A DNA stretch of 27,080 bases from Clostridium sp. UBA4746 (lineage in GTDB: Bacteria > Bacillota > Clostridia > Clostridiales > Clostridiaceae): assembly GCA_002403785.1 (NCBI GenBank), contig DHIM01000010.1:12497-39576 (forward strand). The letters run 5' to 3'. This document shows, piece after piece, positions 15,513 through 22,107 of this stretch (its first letter is position 1; each line of letters starts with the position of its first letter). The notes under the pieces were generated by a model, which did no database searches, had not been told where the DNA came from, and saw only the letters and a program-made list of their open reading frames with translations. A program made the translations under genes and the position numbers.

Positions 15513-15998
15513 CTAAAATATGATATTTTTAATTTTATTCACTACATCATTACTTATTTTCACTCCAGAATCTTCTTTTATTTCTAAATTATTTTTACTC
15601 AAATCTAAGTATTGTATATCGCTTACCTTTGGTTTAACCATGTGAAGTTTCGTAGTCGCTGTTTCCTCTATATAGCCTATATTCCTAAACTTAATTAAAT
15701 CTACTGCATATGAGTCATTTTCTTTACTTAATAAGTCTATTTCAGCTTTAGCTTTAGAATTTGCCTCTTGATAATTGTAAATCATACAATACCTAGCAAT
15801 TATAATCATGCCAATAACAAAACCTATACCGATATTTGTAAGAACACTTTTCTTTTTTTTCATATCCCTTAGTTTTCTACTGTCCACAACCCGTGCTCGT
15901 GATTTTTCTAAATCTTCATATCTTCTTTTTTTAAATGGTTCATCTGGAACTAATACTGTATTTCCATCCATCTGAAACTTGTTTTTTTCTACTATCAC
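15513..15998 (-). CDS. ftsL: FtsL-like cell division protein, GTG start
   Basis: The position between rsmH and the PBP gene and the layout identify a FtsL-type bitopic protein. Counted from GTG 15998 (161 residues), it has a basic cytoplasmic region (1-51, with KKRRYEDLEKSRARV and RDMKKKK), one membrane span (about 52-74), then a short extracellular leucine-zipper-like coil (about 80-105, AKAEIDLLSKEND). FtsL forms a complex with FtsQ/DivIB and DivIC and helps activate FtsW and its PBP. The ATG at 16016 has no ribosome site. GTG 15998 has GGGGTG six bases ahead, so it is preferred. Family sequence conservation is low, so the name rests on context and topology. Confidence 0.82.
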   Translation of the reverse strand: MIVEKNKFQMDGNTVLVPDEPFKKRRYEDLEKSRARVVDSRKLRDMKKKKSVLTNIGIGFVIGMIIIARYCMIYNYQEANSKAKAEIDLLSKENDSYAVDLIKFRNIGYIEETATTKLHMVKPKVSDIQYLDLSKNNLEIKEDSGVKISNDVVNKIKNIIF

Positions 15999-16025
15999 TT
16001 TATTCACCCCATCCATAATTTAGAA

Positions 16026-16958
16026 CTAAATTTTTTCAGCCACTCTCAATTTTGCACTTCTACTTCTCGAATTCATTTCCAATTCGACCTCTGTTGCCCT
16101 TATAGGCTTTCTACTTATAAGTTTTACAATTGGTGTTTTACCACACACACACATAGGTAACTCTTTTGGGCATTTGCATGGATCTTCTAAGTTTTTAAAT
16201 TTAACTTTAACAATTCTATCTTCAAGTGACTGGAATGTAATTATCGCCATTCTCCCACCACTATTAAGTCTATGCACTCCATCTTCAATTGCTTTATCAA
16301 GTATTTTCAATTCCCCATTAACTTCAATTCTTATTCCCTGGAAAGTTCTTTTAGCTGGGTGACCTCCATCTCTCTTAAACTTTGCTGGAATTGCTGCATC
16401 TATAACATTCACTAGTTCCAAAGTAGTATCAATTGATTTTTCTTTTCTTCTATCCACTATGAAATTAGCAATTCTTTTCGAAAATTTTTCTTCACCATAA
16501 TTTCTTAAAACATCTGCTATCTGTTGCTCTTCGTAGTTATTCACCACGTCATATGCTGTAATGCCTTTACTTCTATCCATTCTCATGTCAAGATTCGCAT
16601 CCCTCATATAACTAAAGCCACGTTCTGCATTATCTAATTGATATGACGATACCCCTAAATCCATAAAAATCCCATCTACTTTTTCTATTTTAAGATTGTC
16701 TAGTATAACATCAATGTTATAAAAATTATCATGTACATAAGTAACATTGTTATATTCTTTGATTTTTTCCTTAGCAGCTTTTAATGCATCTTCGTCTTGG
16801 TCAATTCCAATTAACCGTCCTTTAGGCGATAGTCTTTTTAATATTTCTAAAGAGTGCCCTGCACCTCCTAATGTACAATCAACATAAATTCCATCTTCTT
16901 TAATATCTAGTGCATCAAGACACTCATTTAATAAAACCGATATATGCTTAAATTCCAT
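16026..16958 (-). CDS. rsmH: 16S rRNA (cytosine(1402)-N4)-methyltransferase
   Basis: RsmH (MraW) methylates N4 of C1402 in the 16S rRNA decoding centre, using S-adenosylmethionine. The 310-residue length is normal. It opens with HISVLLNECLDAL (5-17), then the SAM-binding motif YVDCTLGGAGHS (25-36), IGIDQDEDAL, DGIFMDLGVSSYQLD, RGFSYMRDANLDMRMD, and the C-terminal SLEDRIVK and NSRSRSAKLRV segments typical of the family. The ATG at 16958 follows AAGGAGAG. It is 13 bases behind mraZ and 27 bases before the ftsL start, the usual dcw arrangement. Confidence 0.98.
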   Translation of the reverse strand: MEFKHISVLLNECLDALDIKEDGIYVDCTLGGAGHSLEILKRLSPKGRLIGIDQDEDALKAAKEKIKEYNNVTYVHDNFYNIDVILDNLKIEKVDGIFMDLGVSSYQLDNAERGFSYMRDANLDMRMDRSKGITAYDVVNNYEEQQIADVLRNYGEEKFSKRIANFIVDRRKEKSIDTTLELVNVIDAAIPAKFKRDGGHPAKRTFQGIRIEVNGELKILDKAIEDGVHRLNSGGRMAIITFQSLEDRIVKVKFKNLEDPCKCPKELPMCVCGKTPIVKLISRKPIRATEVELEMNSRSRSAKLRVAEKI

Positions 16959-16971
16959 ACTTTCTCTCCTT

Positions 16972-17400
16972 CTATATACCTAATTCACTCATTTTTTCTG
17001 CTATCTCATCAAAATTAATATCCGATTCATTATATTTATCCCATTTATCCTTATCCCATATTTCTATCCTAGTAGATACTCCTATACTTACTATTTCCTT
17101 TTGTATTGAAGCATATTCGCATAAATTTTGTGGTATTAAAGCTCTTCCTTGCTTATCAATTGTTATTTCATTGGCTCCCGAGAAAAAAAAGCGAACAAAT
17201 GCTCTGGCATCTTTACTAGTTAATGGGAGTTTTTTAAGTTTTTCTTCCATTACCGTCCATTCCGCCTTTGTATATATGTACAAGCATCCATCAAGCCCTT
17301 TTGTTAATATAAACTCGCTGCCTAATCCATCTCTGAATTTTGTGGGGATAATCATTCTGTTTTTACTATCAATGGCATGTTGATATTCACCGATAAACAT
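16972..17400 (-). CDS. mraZ: Division/cell wall cluster transcriptional regulator MraZ
   Basis: MraZ is an AbrB-like DNA-binding protein that forms ring-shaped oligomers and controls the dcw operon by binding repeats in front of its own gene. From the ATG at 17400 it has 142 residues with two tandem swapped-hairpin domains: FIGEYQHAIDSKNRMIIP (2-19) and EITIDKQGRALIPQ in the second half, each bearing the D-x-x-x-R motif. A longer reading from ATG 17436 adds 12 residues, but it starts inside the operator repeats and has no ribosome site. ATG 17400 has GGGGGGAT five bases ahead and gives the family's normal N-terminus. It is the first gene of the cluster. Confidence 0.95.
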   Translation of the reverse strand: MFIGEYQHAIDSKNRMIIPTKFRDGLGSEFILTKGLDGCLYIYTKAEWTVMEEKLKKLPLTSKDARAFVRFFFSGANEITIDKQGRALIPQNLCEYASIQKEIVSIGVSTRIEIWDKDKWDKYNESDINFDEIAEKMSELGI

Positions 17401-17422
17401 TTTATCCCCCCACTTTATAAAT

Positions 17423-17462
17423 TCACTCCACTTCAAACCACTTTAAACCATTTTAAACCACT
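17423..17462 (-). promoter_or_regulatory. MraZ-box array (candidate MraZ operator)
   Basis: On the minus strand four TGG-containing units follow each other at exactly 10-base spacing: (A)GTGGTTTAA, AATGGTTTAA, AGTGGTTTGA, AGTGGAGTGA. Three match the AAAGTGG-plus-3-base-spacer pattern reported for MraZ boxes in Mollicutes, and they also fit the 10-bp period of the E. coli TGGG repeats. They end 22 bases before the mraZ start. A TAGAAT -10-like box (17473-17478) lies just upstream, without a good -35. Confidence 0.75.
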
Positions 17463-17643
17463 ATTAAGTAATATTCTATAGAAAAATGAAAATTCCTTCT
17501 TATTTTATTGCGTTATTAAAAAAATATTAATAAATTTAAAAAATCATTAAATTTATTAATTGTTTTATTGGAATATATTAAATAATAGTACATTCTTTAC
17601 AATAAATTTCTTACATCTTAAATCATTTCTCTAATTTACTTTC

Positions 17644-17672
17644 TTGATATGCAATAAGATGTAGAGTATAAT
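17644..17672 (+). promoter_or_regulatory. Sigma-A promoter for ychF
   Basis: TTGATA (17644-17649), a 17-base spacer and a perfect TATAAT (17667-17672), 47 bases before the chosen ychF start codon. This is the best promoter match in the window. Confidence 0.75.
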
Positions 17673-17719
17673 TTACAAGAAATAATAATCTAAAACGCAT
17701 GAAAGGAATGTACATACAT

Positions 17720-18817
17720 ATGAAGCTAGGAATTGTAGGTTTACCAAACGTAGGAAAAAGCACATTATTTAATGCAATAACAAAGGCAGGCGCAGAATCT
17801 GCTAACTATCCGTTTTGTACAATAGAACCAAATGTAGGTGTTGTTAGTGTCCCTGACAAAAGATTGGATGTGCTACAAACTATTTATAATAGTAAAAAGA
17901 TAATACATACTGCAATTGAATTTTATGATATAGCTGGCCTCGTAAAAGGAGCAAGCAAAGGTGAAGGTCTAGGTAATAAGTTTCTATCTCACATTAGAGA
18001 AGTTGCCTCTATTGTTCATGTAGTAAGATGTTTTGATGATGAAAATGTTATACATGTAGATGGCAATGTAGATCCTTTAAGGGATATAGATACTATTAAC
18101 TTAGAACTTATTTTCTCTGACCTTGATGTATTAGAAAGACGAATGGAAAGATCCCAAAAACTTGTACGCTCTGGAGACAAAACAGCTAAAATGGAATATG
18201 AACTTATGGAAAAAATAAAGGATCACCTTGAAGCAAACCTTCCAGCAAGGACACTTGAGTTTAACGAAGAAGAAACTATTTTTGTGAACAGTCTTTTCCT
18301 GATAACTTCGAAACCAGTATTATATGCTGCAAACATTAGCGAAGATGACCTAATGTCTGGTAATACAGAAAATGATATGGTTAAGAAAGTTCAAAAATTT
18401 GCTGCGAACGAAAATTCAGAAGTAATCGTAGTTTGCGCAAGACTTGAAGAAGAATTGTCTTCTCTCGATGATGATGAAAAAATGGAGCTTTTACAAGAAT
18501 ATGGACTTAATGAAACTGGTCTTGATAAACTTATTCACTCAAGCTATAGGCTACTTGGATTAATGAGTTTCCTAACTGCAGGTCCTCAAGAAATAAGAGC
18601 ATGGACTATACACATTGGAACCAAAGCCCCTGCAGCAGCCGGAAAAATTCATTCAGATATAGAAAGAGGTTTTATAAGGGCTGAAATAGTTTCTTATGAT
18701 AATTTAGTTGAATGTGGAAGTGAAGCAGCTGCTAAGGAAAAAGGACAATATAGACTTGAAGGAAAAGAATATATTATGCAAGACGGCGATGTAGTTAACT
18801 TTAGATTTAATGTATAA
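17720..18817 (+). CDS. ychF: Redox-regulated ATPase YchF (Obg/OLA1 family)
   Basis: YchF is a ribosome-associated TRAFAC NTPase that prefers ATP over GTP. From ATG 17720 it has 365 residues: MKLGIVGLPNVGKSTLFNA with the P-loop at 7-15, a coiled insertion (about 125-160, ERRMERSQKLVRSGDK), and the base-recognition loop NISE (in LYAANISEDD) in place of the GTPase NKxD, as expected for ATP use. The end is a TGS domain with WTIHIGTKAPAAAGKIHSDIERGFIRAEI. An upstream ATG (17699) in frame would add seven residues, but it lacks a ribosome site and family members begin MKLGIVG. The AAAGGA site is somewhat far (12 bases). It has its own promoter and terminator and stands alone, divergent from mraZ. 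Confidence 0.96.
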   Translation: MKLGIVGLPNVGKSTLFNAITKAGAESANYPFCTIEPNVGVVSVPDKRLDVLQTIYNSKKIIHTAIEFYDIAGLVKGASKGEGLGNKFLSHIREVASIVHVVRCFDDENVIHVDGNVDPLRDIDTINLELIFSDLDVLERRMERSQKLVRSGDKTAKMEYELMEKIKDHLEANLPARTLEFNEEETIFVNSLFLITSKPVLYAANISEDDLMSGNTENDMVKKVQKFAANENSEVIVVCARLEEELSSLDDDEKMELLQEYGLNETGLDKLIHSSYRLLGLMSFLTAGPQEIRAWTIHIGTKAPAAAGKIHSDIERGFIRAEIVSYDNLVECGSEAAAKEKGQYRLEGKEYIMQDGDVVNFRFNV

Positions 18818-18822
18818 AAAAA

Positions 18823-18859
18823 AGCACAGATACTATAAAAATAGTATCTGTGCTTTTTC
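18823..18859 (+). terminator. Rho-independent terminator after ychF
   Basis: Perfect 14-bp stem (AGCACAGATACTAT at 18823-18836, complement at 18841-18854) with a 4-base A loop, then TTTTT. An A-run on the other side means it could also work on the opposite strand. Confidence 0.92.
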
Positions 18860-18911
18860 TCATTCTTTGTTAACGAAAATTATATATTGCTCCAATGCTT
18901 TCACTTCACCA

Positions 18912-19021
18912 AGCAATTCTAAAATTTATTATATTTATAGATGTTAAAAACCACAAACTCGCTCTCGCTCAAACATTTGGTTTTCTTACGCATCCATAAA
19001 TATAATAAATTAAGAATTGCT
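18912..19021. repeat. 110-bp imperfect inverted-repeat element with internal mirror repeat
   Basis: A left arm of 32 bases (18912-18943) and a right arm of 31 bases (18991-19021) are reverse complements except for one gap and two mismatches (one of them G-U compatible). The 47-base centre can form a second stem, AAAACCA with TGGTTTT, and contains a 23-base mirror repeat (18953-18975) built around CTCGCTCTCGCTC, which is far more GC-rich than the arms. No target-site duplication is visible. It lies between the convergent ychF and lon-like genes. It may be a small non-autonomous repeat, a structured RNA, or the terminator of the lon-like transcript. Confidence 0.7.
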
Positions 19022-19099
19022 AAGGTTTGTTCAAACGCATTTTACACAATATATAATTTTGTTAACATACTATGAAAACAATTTTATTATTCTTATTAA

Positions 19100-21397
19100 T
19101 TATTTTTTGCTGCTATATTTTTTTAATTCTTTAGTAATAATTATCATTAATGATTCAAGATTCATATCAGAATCTCCCATTAGTACTCCAATTGCATCAT
19201 CTATAGATGTCATCGTATATATATGAAAGTTTCCATTCTTTATTTCCATCTCAACTTCTTCACTTAAAACCAAATCTTCTGCATTAGATAAAGGTATCAA
19301 TACTCCTTTGCCATTTATAGTGTCTATCGCTTTGCATGCTGCGAAGAAACCTTCTATCTTATCATTTACTCCTCCTATAGGTTGAACATCACCAAATTGG
19401 TTAACTGAACCTGTCATGGCAATATTTTGCTTTATAGGCATTTTACTGATAGCTGAAAGCATACATAATATTTCCGCAACTGATGCACTATCACCATCTA
19501 TTTTACCATAAATTTGTTCGAAACTTACGTGAAAATCAACTGGTAATCTAGTGAATCCTCCATTAATACTGCTTATATAGCCCTTTAGTATATTAATAGA
19601 TTTACTATGGATACTACCACTCATATTGCTCTCCTGCTGAACATCTATTATATTACCTGCTCCCCTGTAACAACAGCAGGTAATTTTTATTGGCTTACCA
19701 AAACTAAAATATCCTGTATCAATTACTGATAATCCATTCACTTGTCCGATCTTACTACCTGTAACATCAATAAGCGTTTTCTTTTCAGTATAATGGTTTA
19801 GAATTTCCTTTTCCATAATGTCTTTTTTATAACCTACTTTAATTATATCATCTTCACTAATTTCTTCTTTATTTTCTTTATTAACCTCATTACTAGCTAA
19901 GATTAACAACTTATTTATTTCATATTTATCATAGTATATTTTATTTCTGCTCTGAGCCCTCCTAGACATAATCTTTGCAACTTCTCTTACAGCTCCTTTT
20001 GTAAGAGACTTATAATTATTTTCGCTACAGATTTTATTTATCTCAAATACCAACGAACTCTTTAATTCATTATCTATATTCTGTACTTGATTACACTCAG
20101 CTTTTATAGTGAAAAGCTTTCTAAAGTCTTCATCGTAATTATAAAGGACATCGTATGTCTCATAATCACCAATAAGAATTATTTTTGCTTTAAGTGGTAT
20201 AGGCTCCGGTTTTAATGTGTTGTTTAAGGCAATAAGCTCATAATGGTTACTAGTACATGCAACATCAACCACTCCAGTTAATAATGATTTTTTTAAATTG
20301 TAGTACGCCAAAGGGTTAGCCAGTAAATTATTCATTCTAATTACCAAACACCCTTCATTTGATTTTAACAAACTACCACCTTTTATAAATCCTATATCCG
20401 TGGAATAAACACCTTTATGGTTTTCATATTCTATATTACCAATTAAGTTTGCTAAATTAGGGTCTTGTTCAAAAATAACTGGTGGAATTTGATTCTTACT
20501 ATTATCTACAATTACATTTACAACATATTTGTAAATAATATCATTTATTTTTTCCTCATCATCATCATAGTTTAAAGAATAATTGTTAATAAGTTTTTTT
20601 TCTATATCACTGCATACTATATCAAAATAATTTTGTACAATTTCATCATCGGTAAACATATTTTTATATTCTTCTTTTAAATCATACATTTCATTTTTAT
20701 AGTATTCTTCCATTATTTGTTTTATCTTTTCCAAATCCTTAACTTCAACCTCTTTTAGCTGCTCTAATATTTGCTTAGCTTTATCCTTTAACATTTTTGC
20801 TGTAAATAAAATAGATTCTTTTCTTTCTTTATCTAATGTATCATATTCATTTTCAGACATTTCTTTCCCATTACTTAAAGGTATAAATGTAAATCCACTA
20901 TTATTGGATTTTATATCAAAGTCTTTCTCTTTTGCTGTATCTATCAAATTACCTATCAGTTCATTTCTTTCCCTTTTGATACTTTCCTGAATTTCTTCCT
21001 TTTCCATATTCATAGAATTATTATAAAATTGATATGTGCACTCTAAATATTCGTCCTGCATATCTTCAAGTGCCTCTTTTAGCTTATTCCCGCCTCCGTT
21101 GCTTACAAATATCGGCTTAGGATATTTTTCATCCTCATATAACACATAACAAATATCTTTTGGTTTGCTCTTATCCTCAAATATTTTATTTACATATCTC
21201 ATAATATCTTTAAGTGATTCTTTTGAAAAATCGTCTATTAAATAAACATTAAAACCCTCTTCATTTATACTCATGGCAGTTTTAATATTTTCTATTACAT
21301 CAGAATACTGTGGCATAGAATCTAACGATTCTACTCTATCCATATTTTCAATATCAAATTCATATATAATATCCTTCGGAGTTAATTCCCTATTCAT
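19100..21397 (-). CDS. Lon-family (S16) protease of the AAA_32 / LonB-LonC type with degenerate ATPase motifs
   Basis: The 765-residue protein ends in a Lon proteolytic domain: GKIDGDSASVAEIL with catalytic Ser637 and GGVNDKIEG with Lys680. The front part has the layout of the Lon-like family with an inserted coiled-coil domain (about 125-300), not classical LonA, because the LonA substrate domain is absent. Where relatives have Walker A, residues 48-66 read GFNVYLIDDFSKESLKDIM with no GxxxxGKT. The Walker B position, GCLVIRMNNLL (349-359), has lost its acidic residue. Sensor-like KIILIGDYETYDVLY and DEDFRKLF (423-430) remain. It may therefore act without ATP, as known for LonC. The ATG at 21397 follows AAAGGGGGCGGAG. 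It is a single gene, convergent with ychF. Confidence 0.85.
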   Translation of the reverse strand: MNRELTPKDIIYEFDIENMDRVESLDSMPQYSDVIENIKTAMSINEEGFNVYLIDDFSKESLKDIMRYVNKIFEDKSKPKDICYVLYEDEKYPKPIFVSNGGGNKLKEALEDMQDEYLECTYQFYNNSMNMEKEEIQESIKRERNELIGNLIDTAKEKDFDIKSNNSGFTFIPLSNGKEMSENEYDTLDKERKESILFTAKMLKDKAKQILEQLKEVEVKDLEKIKQIMEEYYKNEMYDLKEEYKNMFTDDEIVQNYFDIVCSDIEKKLINNYSLNYDDDEEKINDIIYKYVVNVIVDNSKNQIPPVIFEQDPNLANLIGNIEYENHKGVYSTDIGFIKGGSLLKSNEGCLVIRMNNLLANPLAYYNLKKSLLTGVVDVACTSNHYELIALNNTLKPEPIPLKAKIILIGDYETYDVLYNYDEDFRKLFTIKAECNQVQNIDNELKSSLVFEINKICSENNYKSLTKGAVREVAKIMSRRAQSRNKIYYDKYEINKLLILASNEVNKENKEEISEDDIIKVGYKKDIMEKEILNHYTEKKTLIDVTGSKIGQVNGLSVIDTGYFSFGKPIKITCCCYRGAGNIIDVQQESNMSGSIHSKSINILKGYISSINGGFTRLPVDFHVSFEQIYGKIDGDSASVAEILCMLSAISKMPIKQNIAMTGSVNQFGDVQPIGGVNDKIEGFFAACKAIDTINGKGVLIPLSNAEDLVLSEEVEMEIKNGNFHIYTMTSIDDAIGVLMGDSDMNLESLMIIITKELKKYSSKK

Positions 21398-21562
21398 ACT
21401 CCGCCCCCTTTCAATTCCTTATTATATTAATATTCTTAAATTACACATTGGGGACAAATATTATCAATTAAAAATAATAATATTTTCTAAATTTATGTAT
21501 TTTTATATTTTTTTCTTGTATCATTTTAATAATAAATATTGTAAATAGACACCTTTTAATAC

Positions 21563-21591
21563 TTGAGTTAAATTACAACATAAGATATAAT
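21563..21591 (+). promoter_or_regulatory. Sigma-A promoter for the 137-aa basic protein gene
   Basis: TTGAGT (21563-21568), a 17-base spacer and a perfect TATAAT (21586-21591), 53 bases before the start codon at 21645. The remainder of 21398-21562 is AT-rich. It holds a TATAAT on the minus strand (21421-21426) that may serve the lon-like gene, without a good -35. Confidence 0.72.
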
Positions 21592-21644
21592 AGGTTTATT
21601 GAATTTTTATTTTTTATAATTTTTATTATGAAGGAGTAATACTG

Positions 21645-22058
21645 ATGGGATTAAAGGAAAAATTAACTAATAGCTATACGCAAGCTTATTTAAAAAGATA
21701 TGGTGATAGACTTACTCAAACACAAGGTAGAGTTCTATCTGTCAAAGTAGAGGAAAAAAATTATCTAAGAATATTTTACAAATTGATGGTAACCATTTTA
21801 GTAAAGGCCGACGGAAGTAAATCCATTGCTAAATGTGTATTTAAGAAAAAACGTTGGTTCAAAAAAGTTAACTTTATATCTGTGCTTCAAGGTCATTCCG
21901 TTATAATTCAAGGAATGAAGGGCAAAAAAGGAAAAGAACACAGGGAACAGATTCAAGTTGTAAACATTAGAAATATGACTACTAAAAAAGACTTGGTACC
22001 AATGAAGGGCGATGCTCCAAAGGTGCAAAGAGTAAGAGCTGATAAACGTTTTAAATAA
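21645..22058 (+). CDS. Uncharacterised 137-aa strongly basic protein
   Basis: I do not recognise this family. The protein is 137 residues, very rich in Lys and Arg, with no signal peptide or membrane span. The middle (about 25-110) alternates hydrophobic and polar residues, as in a beta-barrel: QGRVLSVKVEEKN, KLMVTILVKADGS, SIAKCVFKKKRWFKKVNF and HSVIIQGMKGKK, ending IQVVNIRNMT. The composition and pattern would suit a small OB-like fold binding nucleic acid, but this is inference only. The C-terminal 25 residues are basic and probably disordered. Expression signals are strong: a consensus promoter, AAGGAG eight bases before the ATG, and a perfect terminator that overlaps the stop codon. It stands alone between two minus-strand genes. 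Confidence 0.85.
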   Translation: MGLKEKLTNSYTQAYLKRYGDRLTQTQGRVLSVKVEEKNYLRIFYKLMVTILVKADGSKSIAKCVFKKKRWFKKVNFISVLQGHSVIIQGMKGKKGKEHREQIQVVNIRNMTTKKDLVPMKGDAPKVQRVRADKRFK

Positions 22059-22096
22059 TAAAAGCTATATGACTTAGTCATATAGCTTTTATTATT
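22054..22096. terminator. Bidirectional terminator between the basic protein gene and the Ca2+ ATPase gene
   Basis: A perfect 20-bp stem with a 3-base loop (arms 22054-22073 and 22077-22096), flanked by A-rich and T-rich runs, so it can terminate on both strands. The TAA stop of the plus-strand gene lies inside the left arm, and the ATPase stop at 22108 is 12 bases beyond. Confidence 0.92.
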
Positions 22097-22107
22097 TACA
22101 TTAATTC

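Noticed and set aside
19196..21397. Gly-rich SNGGGNKL (residues 99-106) of the Lon-like protein as a Walker A motif
   Set aside because: It lacks the GxxxxGK[T/S] spacing and is not at the position, after the first beta strand, where this family carries its P-loop.
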